NCBI GenBank assembly: GCA_017303795.1
Contig: JAFLBR010000014.1
Location: forward strand, 1 to 64,000
Direction of reading: 5' to 3'
Length of the DNA: 64,000 nucleotides
Origin: Cytophagales bacterium
GTDB taxonomy: Bacteria; Bacteroidota; Bacteroidia; Cytophagales; Cyclobacteriaceae
In this document: positions 24,686 to 33,338 of the stretch, one piece after another
Layout: each line of letters opens with the position of its first letter
Position numbering within the stretch: position 1 is the first letter of the stretch
The notes under the pieces: generated by a model
Seen by the model: the letters and a program-made list of their open reading frames with translations, nothing else
Told to the model about the DNA's origin: nothing
Database searches by the model: none
Program-made: the position numbers and the translations under genes

Positions 24686-26875
24686 TTAAAACTGTTTTAG
24701 ATAACTTACTTTACAAATACTGGACTGATTTCGTTCCAACGAGTTAGTGAAGTTGGTTTCATTAAACACCAGGTATAAAAAACTTAGCGGTGCAAACTGC
24801 CAGCTGCCGCGCACGTTCCAACGCCCTTGTTCATTATAAGAATTGTATTGATAAAAAACAGAAGCCTGGATGTCAGCGTTCCAGGCCAACCGCAACCCAC
24901 CGGTAAGCAACGAGGTGTATTGATTGCGTACCTCACTACCTACAGAACCAAAGTCGTTATACTCATAACTGAATGTTAACGCAACGTTGGGAATGGGTGC
25001 AATCCGGGCACCCACTGTGGTGGTGGCAAGCGTACCATTATAGTATTGACCAAACTCATAACTACCACTCAAGCCAATTTTTTTTGATTGATCGGTTCGA
25101 TACGTTAACCGATGGCGGGCGTAATAATATTCTGCTTGCGCGATAGGAATACCCAGAATAGCAAAGTCAAAATTAATATTCTGCCAGGTAGGTGTAATCG
25201 AATATTCAAAAAAACTGCCATCTTGAAAAATAGTATAGATTGGAAACAGATAAAGATCGGCCTGTTGAAAAGTTAAATCATTTGCGTTGTGATAATAGTT
25301 CACAAAAAATCCCGGATCGAACCTGCGAATGAATTTCCATTTCTTCGGTCGCCAGATAAAATACCCGCCAGGATTATGATGAATAGTATTATGCGAAAAC
25401 ACAAAGCCCATACCCGGCACGTACTTTTCGCTAACCACTTTCGATACCCAACCGTAATACCACTTTGGCAAGAATCTTCCAGCATAGAAATTCCCGGCAA
25501 AGCCAATAGAATCATTTATGTTATCGCGTGAAGCAGAAGCCATGTACTGAATGGTCCAGGTATCATCCGGTCGGATAAACCCATCGATTGTAAGTGTCGT
25601 GTTCTGGTGTTGTTGAAAGCCTTTGCTCTGATCAGATTCATCTAACCGATGCGTAACCATAACTCCTAAATTATTTTGCTTACCATAATTTTTCAGATAA
25701 CGCATCACACCAAAATTGGCGGCACCTTGAAAATCAGTTGCCCGTTGGCGCACGTACATGCCGGCCCACGTTCTTTTCTGGGTGCGATCAGTGAAGCGTA
25801 ATCCGGCATCGATGGGCACCGGGCCAGCATTAAATTGCGAATTAGCCAAACCAATTGTTCTGCTGAAAAATGGGTTGATGCCTTCTGCACCGGCATATAC
25901 GCCTGAGTTCTCCAGAAAAAATTGTCTGCGCTCGGGAAAGAAAACATTAAAGCGCGTAAGGTTATTCACCGCCCGATCTACATCCGCTTGCGCGAAGTCG
26001 GTATTGAATGTAAAATCTAAAACACTGTGCGGAGTAATGGCCCATTTTATTTCACCACCTGCTTTCCACTCGGTGGTTGTTGTTACTTGTTCGCTGGCAT
26101 TGGTGCTTCTGTTGTATTGCAGCAATCCGTAAGGCTGAATGCGGATGTTGGCAGAAGGCGGTGGCAACACAAGGCCTTTCATCTGAGCTGCGTACGTCAT
26201 GCGATAGGGCGAATACGCTTGTGGTATTTGTGGATACACGGTTACTTCATAATCCCTGCGGGCCATTCGTGCAAACGTTACGCCCCACGATGCCGAGTCT
26301 GTTTGCTTATCATATCGTAGCGACTTAAATGGAATGGCAAACTCAGCATAATAACCGCTATCAGTAACATGCGTGCGTACGCGCCACAGGGCATCCCAAT
26401 CGCTGTCGCGATTAGTATCATCAAAAGCTTGCAGGTCGCGTTGTGTTCCTAATGGTGTTGCTTGAAGAGAAACACAATAGCGTTTCAGATTTTGTGGATC
26501 GAGTTGAAGATAAAACACATCATTATCGCCATAGATAAAATCTCTGCGATAATCCTGTACACGAATTCCCTTTCTTCCCAGACTGTCTTTACAAAAAACA
26601 CCAAAGTATAAATTCTTCTTATCGAACAGCACGCGCACTTCCGTTTCGTATAAATACTTTCCGCCCTGGCGAGGTTCCATGCGAAAGAAATCTTTTACCG
26701 GGTCGGCCTGTTGCCAGGATGCTTCCAGCAACTTACCATCTAACGAAATGGTTTCAGTTATTGGCATTGCCCGAAACGAAGGCGCCACTGCTGGCGGATC
26801 GAAGTTGGTTTGGGCAAAACCTGTGCTTCCTAAAATGGACAGAAGCATATTCATCAACCATAAGTGTTTTTGCAT
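24686..26875 (-). CDS. DUF5916 outer-membrane protein with CBM9-like N-domain
   Basis: 729 residues: signal peptide to about GFAQ, an N-terminal carbohydrate-binding family 9-like beta-sandwich (about 35-220, with ITETISLDGKLLEASWQQA and EVRVLFDKKNLYFGVFCKD), then a large beta-barrel-like region ending in KVSYLKQF with terminal Phe. This domain order is DUF5916. Such proteins are common in Bacteroidota and are thought to sit in the outer membrane; the cargo is unknown. It lies 23 bp downstream of the ABC permease and 2 bp upstream of the flavoprotein, so it is part of the same operon. Confidence 0.85.
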   Translation of the reverse strand: MQKHLWLMNMLLSILGSTGFAQTNFDPPAVAPSFRAMPITETISLDGKLLEASWQQADPVKDFFRMEPRQGGKYLYETEVRVLFDKKNLYFGVFCKDSLGRKGIRVQDYRRDFIYGDNDVFYLQLDPQNLKRYCVSLQATPLGTQRDLQAFDDTNRDSDWDALWRVRTHVTDSGYYAEFAIPFKSLRYDKQTDSASWGVTFARMARRDYEVTVYPQIPQAYSPYRMTYAAQMKGLVLPPPSANIRIQPYGLLQYNRSTNASEQVTTTTEWKAGGEIKWAITPHSVLDFTFNTDFAQADVDRAVNNLTRFNVFFPERRQFFLENSGVYAGAEGINPFFSRTIGLANSQFNAGPVPIDAGLRFTDRTQKRTWAGMYVRQRATDFQGAANFGVMRYLKNYGKQNNLGVMVTHRLDESDQSKGFQQHQNTTLTIDGFIRPDDTWTIQYMASASRDNINDSIGFAGNFYAGRFLPKWYYGWVSKVVSEKYVPGMGFVFSHNTIHHNPGGYFIWRPKKWKFIRRFDPGFFVNYYHNANDLTFQQADLYLFPIYTIFQDGSFFEYSITPTWQNINFDFAILGIPIAQAEYYYARHRLTYRTDQSKKIGLSGSYEFGQYYNGTLATTTVGARIAPIPNVALTFSYEYNDFGSVGSEVRNQYTSLLTGGLRLAWNADIQASVFYQYNSYNEQGRWNVRGSWQFAPLSFLYLVFNETNFTNSLERNQSSICKVSYLKQF

Positions 26876-26898
26876 AAACTGTGCGTGATAATAATCAG

Positions 26899-28326
26899 CT
26901 ATGCGATAACAAGTCCGGTATGAACAAAACGTCTATATGCCAACACGCTTCCTCCCAACGCCACAGCCACAAACACAAACAACCCGATTAAGTCTGTTGT
27001 ATAATGTGTAGTAACCTGAGTGGCTGAGTAGCCGGGTTGCGGCAGGTTAGCGATGTCTTCCGGTTGCATGCGCTCGTTTTTAAACATGCGTGGAGTGAAG
27101 TAACTACGCCACGCTTCAGAAAATACAAGCACCTGTTTTCTGAAGTTTTGATAGTGACCGGTGGAAGTACCGGCCAACTCATTCAAACTATTTTGCATTA
27201 ACACGGCTGGTGAAAGCACCCGCCATTGGTTAACCCAGTGCTGTTGTTCTTCCAGCGCGGCATCATATTCTGACACCACCGGTTTTACAGCAGCCTGAAT
27301 AACTTCTACCGAAGCGAAGTATTTCAACCAGAAACTGTATTGGTTTTTTTGTGTACTGTCTTGACTGGCCAGTTCCGGATGATCGCGCAGGTAACCATCC
27401 AGTAACTCGCTTGCCTTTTTGTTGCTCTCGGCTTCAGCCACACGGTATTGATGAATCATGTTAATGCGAGATGGAACCGGATATAATGTGTTGGCGCTTT
27501 GCGAAATGAAAGCGGGAATCAACAAAACCAAAACTACCCATACCGATACCAACGCAATGGCATTGTTGCCGGAAGAAGCTCCGAAAAGATTAATCAGAAA
27601 AGCAACTGCAAACCAGAATAAGGTATAAATCAGCACCAGTACCAACAGCTTCATTACTCCCACCTCTACCGGTACACCAAACATCAACAGACTGATTAAT
27701 ATAGAGAGGATAATAATCAACGCCAGTACAACAAAGCGAACCAATAATTTATTAAACAACCATTGGTACATGGACACTGGTTGTGAAACGGTTAACCGCA
27801 GTACACCGGACTCCTTATCGGCTGATAATAGATTATAGCTGAAAGCGAGCACCAGCAAAGGAAGAAGATAAATGCAAACAAAGGCAAGATCGAACGTACC
27901 AAACATTAACTGCACCGGGTTCGACAATTCAGAGAAACCTAGTGCGTTGGCTTCGCCATATAATTTTGGTTTAACCGTGTGCGTGTATAAATCGCTTTGC
28001 CCGGTGGCAATTAATGCCAGTGGCTCTGCATCCATGGCCACTACCCGCCCGGCACGTTGTCCATATACACTAAGCGAACGCGGATCAAGCCACGGTTCGG
28101 GTGCAGACTTTAATCCGCGACTCAATGAATCAATATCATTCGTATATTTCTTTTCTGCCTGTGCGGTGGCTGTTTTTACTTCTTCAATTGATTGAGTTCG
28201 TTCCTGCACCTTTTCATGCCCATTGCGTACGGCAAAAAAAGTAATACTAAAGAAAATGATGACCAGTGCTACCACCCACTTATCGCGCAAAAGCGAAATC
28301 CATTCGTATCGTGATGATGTAAACAT
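26899..28326 (-). CDS. ABC-2 type permease with DUF3526 (second subunit)
   Basis: 475 residues: an N-terminal helix (VVALVIIFFSITFFA), a long periplasmic domain (about 35-150), then five or so helices with ESGVLRLTVSQPV, and a C-terminal helix. DUF3526 permeases form exporters or maturation transporters of NosY type. It is paired with a homologue (28338-29753; 11-bp gap) and an ATPase, giving a likely heterodimeric transporter. The substrate is unknown; association with COG0523 and His-rich proteins points to metal traffic or maturation of exported metalloproteins. Confidence 0.87.
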   Translation of the reverse strand: MFTSSRYEWISLLRDKWVVALVIIFFSITFFAVRNGHEKVQERTQSIEEVKTATAQAEKKYTNDIDSLSRGLKSAPEPWLDPRSLSVYGQRAGRVVAMDAEPLALIATGQSDLYTHTVKPKLYGEANALGFSELSNPVQLMFGTFDLAFVCIYLLPLLVLAFSYNLLSADKESGVLRLTVSQPVSMYQWLFNKLLVRFVVLALIIILSILISLLMFGVPVEVGVMKLLVLVLIYTLFWFAVAFLINLFGASSGNNAIALVSVWVVLVLLIPAFISQSANTLYPVPSRINMIHQYRVAEAESNKKASELLDGYLRDHPELASQDSTQKNQYSFWLKYFASVEVIQAAVKPVVSEYDAALEEQQHWVNQWRVLSPAVLMQNSLNELAGTSTGHYQNFRKQVLVFSEAWRSYFTPRMFKNERMQPEDIANLPQPGYSATQVTTHYTTDLIGLFVFVAVALGGSVLAYRRFVHTGLVIA

Positions 28327-28337
28327 AAATCGGGTTG

Positions 28338-29753
28338 TTAAATGACTTTAATTTTAGAAACCGCTACATAGAGTGCTGCAAAAGAGACAAGCAACCAGAC
28401 TAATAGTGTAGCGAAGTTGCTTTGATTGGCCGCAAAGACTGCCGCATAAGCCGGAGGCTGATACTCAAAATCCGGAACCGACTCCCAGAGTTTTTCATTG
28501 GCCAGATAATCCCAATCACCGGTCTTTGAGTTGTCAACCATATCCCCATTCATTTTACCTACCAGCATAATGCGATAGCGTTCTGCTGCATCGGCAAAAT
28601 TCCAGTGCGCTGCATAATCGGTGCGGCAAATGGCCATGGACAAAAAGCGCGTAGGCAGAAAGGGTGAGAGCGCAGCCGTGGTTCGGTACACGCGGGTTTG
28701 ATTTTCGTAAGTCTCCTTTAACAGGTTATAATGTTTGAAATAAATTTCTGCATCGTGTTCTTCGCCTTGTTGCATCAGGTAACCATCCCAATTAAAAGGA
28801 AGCTGCGATACATTATCTACACCATACTTCGCCAGTGTTTCAGCTTCTAACTTTTTGGAAGCGGCATTCCATGGATCATGCCCATCCAAACCATTCTTCT
28901 TGTCTGCTGCTATTTGCGTTTCAAATTCAGATTGCGTTGGGTAGGGATATAATTCTTCAGCAATAGCGGAAGTGACCTTAGGCATAGCCAGGCAGGAAAT
29001 AATCCAAACCGATAACAACGCCACAAAAGCAAGACTTGATTTTTTAACCAATGCCGATACCAATAAAGTAAGGTTGGTGAATACCGCATAGTACAACAGG
29101 TACACCACAAACAAGATGGTAAATGCTGCCATACTAAACTGACCAAAATTGCTAACGCCTGCCAGCAGGAAAGCCGCTAACACAAACACCGGCAGCACGA
29201 GCAAAACAATAGGCAAAAACAAACCCAACCATTTACCAGCAACCAGCGTAATGGGTTTTACCCCTTGGCTTAACAACAACCGCAGTGTACCACTTTCGCG
29301 TTCGCGGCTCATCGCATTAAATCCCAACAGGATAATCAACAAGGGAATGAGAAACACCAACACAAAATCGGGTGTTAGATCGCCAAAGCGCGACAAAGCT
29401 GTTTGATCTTGTGCCGCCATGTATTGGGCATCGCTACGTTTATGCGCTTCTAAAAAAATACTCACGCCCGAATATTTGTCCACACCATTATCGATCAGCG
29501 CAAGCGGATACTTTGGCTTGAAGGCATACGTGCCATAGTGTGCAGCCGAGTGCGGATTCTTTTCGCCTTGACCCGTCCATTCATTGCGTGCATTTTTACG
29601 GGCAGCTTCGTGTTGTTCATTTACATAATCGTAATACCGTTTGCTTACTAAAAACGAAGTGATGAGTAAAGCAAACACAATAACGGCTGCTATGCGAAAA
29701 CGCCCTTCGCGAAACAGCTCTTTTAATTCTTTGAGTGCGATTTTGAGTATCAT
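28338..29753 (-). CDS. ABC-2 type permease with DUF3526 (first subunit)
   Basis: 471 residues with the same architecture as the next gene: first helix near 22-40, large extracytoplasmic loop, SRERESGTLRLLLSQGVKP before the central helix bundle, and a second extracytoplasmic part before the last helix. Sequence identity to the neighbour is low but layout is shared, so they form a pair. A repeat of about 100 bp (ACTAAGG heptads) separates it from the ATPase gene upstream. Confidence 0.87.
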   Translation of the reverse strand: MILKIALKELKELFREGRFRIAAVIVFALLITSFLVSKRYYDYVNEQHEAARKNARNEWTGQGEKNPHSAAHYGTYAFKPKYPLALIDNGVDKYSGVSIFLEAHKRSDAQYMAAQDQTALSRFGDLTPDFVLVFLIPLLIILLGFNAMSRERESGTLRLLLSQGVKPITLVAGKWLGLFLPIVLLVLPVFVLAAFLLAGVSNFGQFSMAAFTILFVVYLLYYAVFTNLTLLVSALVKKSSLAFVALLSVWIISCLAMPKVTSAIAEELYPYPTQSEFETQIAADKKNGLDGHDPWNAASKKLEAETLAKYGVDNVSQLPFNWDGYLMQQGEEHDAEIYFKHYNLLKETYENQTRVYRTTAALSPFLPTRFLSMAICRTDYAAHWNFADAAERYRIMLVGKMNGDMVDNSKTGDWDYLANEKLWESVPDFEYQPPAYAAVFAANQSNFATLLVWLLVSFAALYVAVSKIKVI

Positions 29754-29762
29754 AGGTTTTAG

Positions 29763-29866
29763 TTGGTAGTAGTTAGTCGTTAGTCCTTAGAAGGTAGTAC
29801 TGAGTCATTAGTATTTAGTTGTTTGGTAGTACTATAGACTAAGGACTCAAGACTAAGGACTAACCA
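29763..29866. repeat. ACTAAGG heptad inverted repeat, locus 1
   Basis: The left part has GTTAGTCCTTAG, TAGTACTGAGTC and TATTTAGTT, and the right part has GACTAAGGACTCAAGACTAAGGACTAAC, arranged so that the arms can pair. The same vocabulary recurs at 52625-52705. It lies inside an operon between the ABC ATPase and permease genes. Confidence 0.6.
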
Positions 29867-29870
29867 AAGT

Positions 29871-30569
29871 TCAATTCATGTGTTTCAAATACAATTTCTC
29901 CAGGTCGGTATGGTTTATCTGATCGGTGGTAAGTTGCTCCACCAACACACCTTGCTTCATAATACCAATGTGCGTTCCGGTTTCTTTTGCGCGAAACAAA
30001 TCGTGGGTTGCCATTAACGTAGCCACACCTTTTTTGCTGAGGCGCGTAAGCAGCTCTGAAAATTCATTGCTCGCTTTTGGGTCGAGACCGGAAGTTGGTT
30101 CATCGAGCAATAACACTTTTGCATCTTTAGCCAGTGCCAATGCAATTCCAACTTTTTGTCGCATACCTTTTGAATAGGTGGACACGCGTTTCGATTGCGC
30201 TTCGGTCTGCAAACCGGCTTCAGTTAAAAATATCTGCAAATTCTCCTTCGAATATTTTTTTCCGGAAAGTCCTGCGAAGTAATCTAAGTTCTCAATTCCC
30301 GAAAGGTTGGGATAGAGCGTAAGATTTTCCGGAATGTAAGTCAGGTGTTTTTTTGTTTCAACCGGATTGGCAGGTACACTTACCCCATTAATCAACACTT
30401 CGCCACTGGTGGGCTGAATGAAGTTGAGAAACAAATTAATGGTAGTGGTTTTACCGGCTCCGTTAGCACCCAGCAAACAAAATATTTCGCCTGGGTTTAC
30501 GGTAAAGCTAACCGCATTAAGTGCAGTAGCATCGTTGTACTTTTTAGTGAGTTGTCTGGCTTCCAGCAT
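29871..30569 (-). CDS. ABC transporter ATP-binding protein
   Basis: 232 residues with Walker A GANGAGKT (34-41), signature YSKGMRQKVGIAL, Walker B VLLLDEPTSGLDP and the switch His in ATHD. The YSKGMRQK form is typical of ABC-2/CcmA-like ATPases that energise NosY/DUF3526 permeases. It follows the DUF1826 gene by 16 bp and should supply both permease subunits downstream. Confidence 0.92.
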   Translation of the reverse strand: MLEARQLTKKYNDATALNAVSFTVNPGEIFCLLGANGAGKTTTINLFLNFIQPTSGEVLINGVSVPANPVETKKHLTYIPENLTLYPNLSGIENLDYFAGLSGKKYSKENLQIFLTEAGLQTEAQSKRVSTYSKGMRQKVGIALALAKDAKVLLLDEPTSGLDPKASNEFSELLTRLSKKGVATLMATHDLFRAKETGTHIGIMKQGVLVEQLTTDQINHTDLEKLYLKHMN

Positions 30570-30585
30570 AGGTTATGTGTTATAA

Positions 30586-31230
30586 TTAAAAATCTAATCG
30601 TAAGAGTAAACGTTTTGCCCCTGCTTGTTCAATTGGCGGAGAGCGGTGAACAATTCCATGAGTGCCCGTTAATTTTGTTTCGCCTTTCAGAATGGCTACT
30701 TCAAAAGGTTGCATGGTTTGTACTTTCGTAAAATCTTTTATGATTTCTTCATTTGTACCTTGAATCAGCTTTTTTCGGTTAACATATTCATCCGCAATCC
30801 ACTCGGTACCCAGCCCGGCATACGTGCACAATAAACGCAAGGCGTAACCATCGGTATGAAATTTTGCACAAGCATTATGTGTTACCACTTTAAGAATCAA
30901 CCGCACGTTGGTAGCGTGTGTTACCCGAAAGAATAAATCGGTGAGGTTGATAATGTCTTCTTTCAGTTTCACCTTACCCACGGTATGAAACCCAACCTGA
31001 TCCAACGCATCGCCTATGGCACTTTCCAAAACAGTTGGAGTTACCACCGCATTAATACCACTAAAGTTTTGATCAATCAACAGGTTTGCATAATGCGTAA
31101 TGTCTGCATCTGCCTTTCGTTTATGATAAACCAGATTTATCTTTTTATGGTGAATCAAATGCAGATCAATCAACTGATTTACCGCAGCCTGTTCTTTATG
31201 AGTGCCAATAATTTCTGTTAACCAATTCAT
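30586..31230 (-). CDS. DUF1826 protein, COG0523-associated
   Basis: 214 residues. The block [29 protein letters not shown] and the ending [20 protein letters not shown] are what I know of DUF1826, a family repeatedly found next to COG0523 GTPases in zinc-responsive (Zur) loci. His-x-Asp and a distal HRSPP give a cupin/2OG-oxygenase-like look, a fold-level guess only. Start overlaps the COG0523 stop by 4 bp. The biochemical role is unknown. Confidence 0.82.
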   Translation of the reverse strand: MNWLTEIIGTHKEQAAVNQLIDLHLIHHKKINLVYHKRKADADITHYANLLIDQNFSGINAVVTPTVLESAIGDALDQVGFHTVGKVKLKEDIINLTDLFFRVTHATNVRLILKVVTHNACAKFHTDGYALRLLCTYAGLGTEWIADEYVNRKKLIQGTNEEIIKDFTKVQTMQPFEVAILKGETKLTGTHGIVHRSPPIEQAGAKRLLLRLDF

Positions 31231-32432
31231 ATTGGCCAGGTGTCGTTAAACTTTCCGCCTTTCAGAAAATGCTGAGCTTCCACTTCGTTGCATAGGCATG
31301 CCTCCAGCTCGCGCTTTACTTTTTCTTTATCCAGATGCTGACCGATAATTACCAGTTCATTCAACCGATCGCCCCAGGTACGATGCCACTTCTTTTGAAT
31401 AAAATCCTGGTTCTCGAGATAAGCCTGATTAGCCGCACGCTCGCGCATAGAAACGGAAGCCCACCAGCGACCATACACTTCGGCTTTTGATGATCCACCC
31501 GCCTGGCTCCATAACAATACTTGCGTGGGTCGAGAGGCCAACCAAAAAATTCCTTTACTACGCACTACGTTGGGTGGCCATTTATGCTGAATGTAATTCC
31601 ATAACCTGTCGGGGTGGAATGGACGCGGATCACGAAACACAAACGAGCTAATACCATACTCTTCCGTTTCCGGAGTGTGTATATTATTCAACTCTTTTAT
31701 CCAACCGGCCGACTGCTCAGCTTTTTCATAATCAAACAGTTTTGTATTCAGAATATCTTTTGCCTGTATTTTACTGTGCGAGGTTTTTATAATTCGTGCA
31801 TCCGGATTTAGTTTGTGGAGCATACCTTCCAGCAGTTTCAGATTTTCAGCATTCACCAGGTCGGTCTTGTTCAACACAATTACATTGGCAAACTCTACCT
31901 GATCGGTAAGCAGATTAACAATGCTGCGCTGATCTTCTGCATCGTCTGTCATCTTTCGTGTAAGCACCGTATCGGCACTACCAAAATCTTTAAAAAAATT
32001 AAAGGCATCTACCACGGTAACCATCGTATCTAACCGTGTTATCTCGGCAAGTTTCAACAACTCTTCACCGGTATCGAATGTAAAAGTTTGTGCTACCGGA
32101 ATGGGTTCGCTTATGCCTGTGCTCTCTATGAGTAAGTAATCGAACTTACCTTGTTTGGCCAGCGTACTTACTTCTTTAATCAGATCTTCCCGTAAGGTGC
32201 AACAAATGCACCCGTTGCTCATTTCTACTAATTTTTCTTCTGTGCGCGAAAGTTTGATTTCATTTTTTACCAGTTGAGCATCAATGTTCACTTCACTCAT
32301 ATCATTTACAATCACCGCTACCTTCATGCCTTCGCGGTTGTTCAATACATGGTTGAGCAAGGTTGTTTTGCCAGCACCCAAAAAGCCACTGAGTACGGTT
32401 ACGGGTAGTTTCTTCGGTTTGAAAAGTTGCAT
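31227..32432 (-). CDS. COG0523/CobW-family GTPase (metallochaperone, ZigA/YeiR-like)
   Basis: 401 residues with the P-loop GFLGAGKT (16-23), the metal-binding CICC (75-78, in [11 protein letters not shown]), Walker B-like [11 protein letters not shown], the guanine-specificity NKTD, and a CobW C-terminal domain (about 270-390). The family inserts zinc, cobalt or iron into client proteins at the cost of GTP; zinc-starvation members (ZigA, ZagA) are typically linked to DUF1826 as here. Unlike many Zn-type members it lacks a long His-rich loop, but the preceding gene encodes a His-rich lipoprotein. Confidence 0.92.
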   Translation of the reverse strand: MQLFKPKKLPVTVLSGFLGAGKTTLLNHVLNNREGMKVAVIVNDMSEVNIDAQLVKNEIKLSRTEEKLVEMSNGCICCTLREDLIKEVSTLAKQGKFDYLLIESTGISEPIPVAQTFTFDTGEELLKLAEITRLDTMVTVVDAFNFFKDFGSADTVLTRKMTDDAEDQRSIVNLLTDQVEFANVIVLNKTDLVNAENLKLLEGMLHKLNPDARIIKTSHSKIQAKDILNTKLFDYEKAEQSAGWIKELNNIHTPETEEYGISSFVFRDPRPFHPDRLWNYIQHKWPPNVVRSKGIFWLASRPTQVLLWSQAGGSSKAEVYGRWWASVSMRERAANQAYLENQDFIQKKWHRTWGDRLNELVIIGQHLDKEKVKRELEACLCNEVEAQHFLKGGKFNDTWPI

Positions 32433-32434
32433 GC

Positions 32435-32809
32435 CTATTTTGATAAAGCTTCTACTCTCTTTTTAATCTTCTCAATTCGTTGTTTCAACTCCAGTTGCAG
32501 TTGTAGCATCTCTTCGGCTGTTACATTCACTGGCTCATGCGAGTGGTTATGCCCTTCATGCTCGTGATGATGTTCATTACCTGGTACTTCGACCAGGTCA
32601 TTTTTCCAGACTTCAATAGCCGCCAGAATCGCGGAAGCTGAATCGGCAGGAAAAGTGTTTTGCTTTAAAGTTGTTTCAAGTTCTTCCACCATCAGCAATG
32701 CCGTGTTGTGTACATCGGCTGCTTCCTGCAACACTTTATCTTCTTTAGAAGAAGCGCCACATGCCGTGAGCCAGAGCAGCACAAAAAATTTAAAGTAGCT
32801 CCGCATCAT
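32435..32809 (-). CDS. Small lipoprotein with His-rich metal-binding stretch
   Basis: 124 residues with lipobox WLTAC (Cys17). A helical pair flanks [14 protein letters not shown] (about 79-92), a strong Zn/Ni/Cu-binding stretch. The rest is coiled-coil-like. It overlaps the upstream DUF3299-like gene by 20 bp and lies 2 bp before the COG0523 gene, so co-regulation with metal chaperoning is very likely. Probably a periplasm-facing metal buffer; paralogue-like to 19914-20363, which lacks the His run. Confidence 0.82.
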   Translation of the reverse strand: MMRSYFKFFVLLWLTACGASSKEDKVLQEAADVHNTALLMVEELETTLKQNTFPADSASAILAAIEVWKNDLVEVPGNEHHHEHEGHNHSHEPVNVTAEEMLQLQLELKQRIEKIKKRVEALSK

Positions 32810-33221
32810 CGAGTATAAAATTCATGTGGTTTACATCTTTATCATTCAACCGAAGTTTTCCTTTTACGGTAATCACCTGATCGGCTTTGAATTTTGGCGG
32901 CTTATCCGAAAAGAAAATTTCGGCTACAGATTCCGGACCTGCCCCGCCACAGAAAAAGCAAGCTGCATACGGAAACTTCGAAATAATGATGGAGTTGCCC
33001 TGCATATCGAAAGGCAGGTAATGCCCCCGCAGGGTTATGGAAGTTCCAACCTTGCTAACAATGGCTTGATTGAAATTTGGTACCAGGTATTTCTCCTTGA
33101 ATTCCGGAAAATACTTTGGTTCAAAGGCAACTCTGGCAAACAACTTCCAACCGTCATCCAAATCCTGAAAGGGCGAAAAAACAAGCAAAAAGACAATTAA
33201 AGATTTTGTAAATGCAACCAT
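32790..33221 (-). CDS. DUF3299-like exported protein (copy 1)
   Basis: 143 residues from ATG 33221 with signal peptide (MVAFTKSLIVFLLVFSPFQ). The core GHYLPFDMQGNSIIISKFPYAACFFCGGAGPES shares pattern with DUF3299 (G-x-x-L-P ... F-x-x-x-P ... C), a family coded in zinc-regulated ABC loci of Proteobacteria; the assignment is by pattern, not search. CFFCGG gives a CxxC that could bind metal. A close paralogue is 38391-38825. First gene of the long operon to 23778; candidate operators overlap or precede its start. Confidence 0.72.
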   Translation of the reverse strand: MVAFTKSLIVFLLVFSPFQDLDDGWKLFARVAFEPKYFPEFKEKYLVPNFNQAIVSKVGTSITLRGHYLPFDMQGNSIIISKFPYAACFFCGGAGPESVAEIFFSDKPPKFKADQVITVKGKLRLNDKDVNHMNFILDDAELL

Positions 33222-33264
33222 GTTGCAATTATAAAGTATTTCACTAACATGCAACAATGTTTCA
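33213..33264. promoter_or_regulatory. Two 15-bp palindromes, candidate metal-responsive operator pair
   Basis: TGCAAC-CAT-GTTGCA (33213-33227) is a perfect palindrome and TGCAAC-AAT-GTTTCA (33250-33264) is a second copy with one mismatch, 37 bp apart start to start. They lie at the 5' end of the COG0523/DUF1826 operon and in the space shared with the TonB receptor gene. A Fur/Zur-type regulator is the natural candidate given the gene content; the regulator is not encoded in the window. Confidence 0.55.
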
Positions 33265-33277
33265 AAAAGATTATATT

Positions 33278-33293
33278 TTTAGATTAGTCTAAA
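33278..33293. promoter_or_regulatory. DtxR/MntR-like operator
   Basis: TTTAGA-TTAG-TCTAAA is a perfect inverted repeat resembling DtxR/IdeR/MntR boxes (T-T-A-G-x-T-A-G-x-C-T-A-A). It lies about 27 bp upstream of the -7 element of the TonB receptor gene, a good place for repression or activation. The regulator identity is inferred from motif likeness only. Confidence 0.45.
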
Positions 33294-33319
33294 TATTTTT
33301 TTATAATATTCTAATTAAA

Positions 33320-33327
33320 TAAGTTTG
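33320..33327 (+). promoter_or_regulatory. -7 element of the TonB receptor gene
   Basis: TAAGTTTG is an exact TAnnTTTG match 11 bp before ATG 33339. It supports that ATG over the in-frame GTG at 33327, which would overlap the promoter. The leader would be very short. Confidence 0.45.
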
Positions 33328-33338
33328 TGGGTCTAAAA

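Noticed and set aside
25758-26328. Plus-strand frames of 97-124 residues inside the DUF5916 gene
   Set aside because: Antisense shadows with no domain, promoter or conserved composition.
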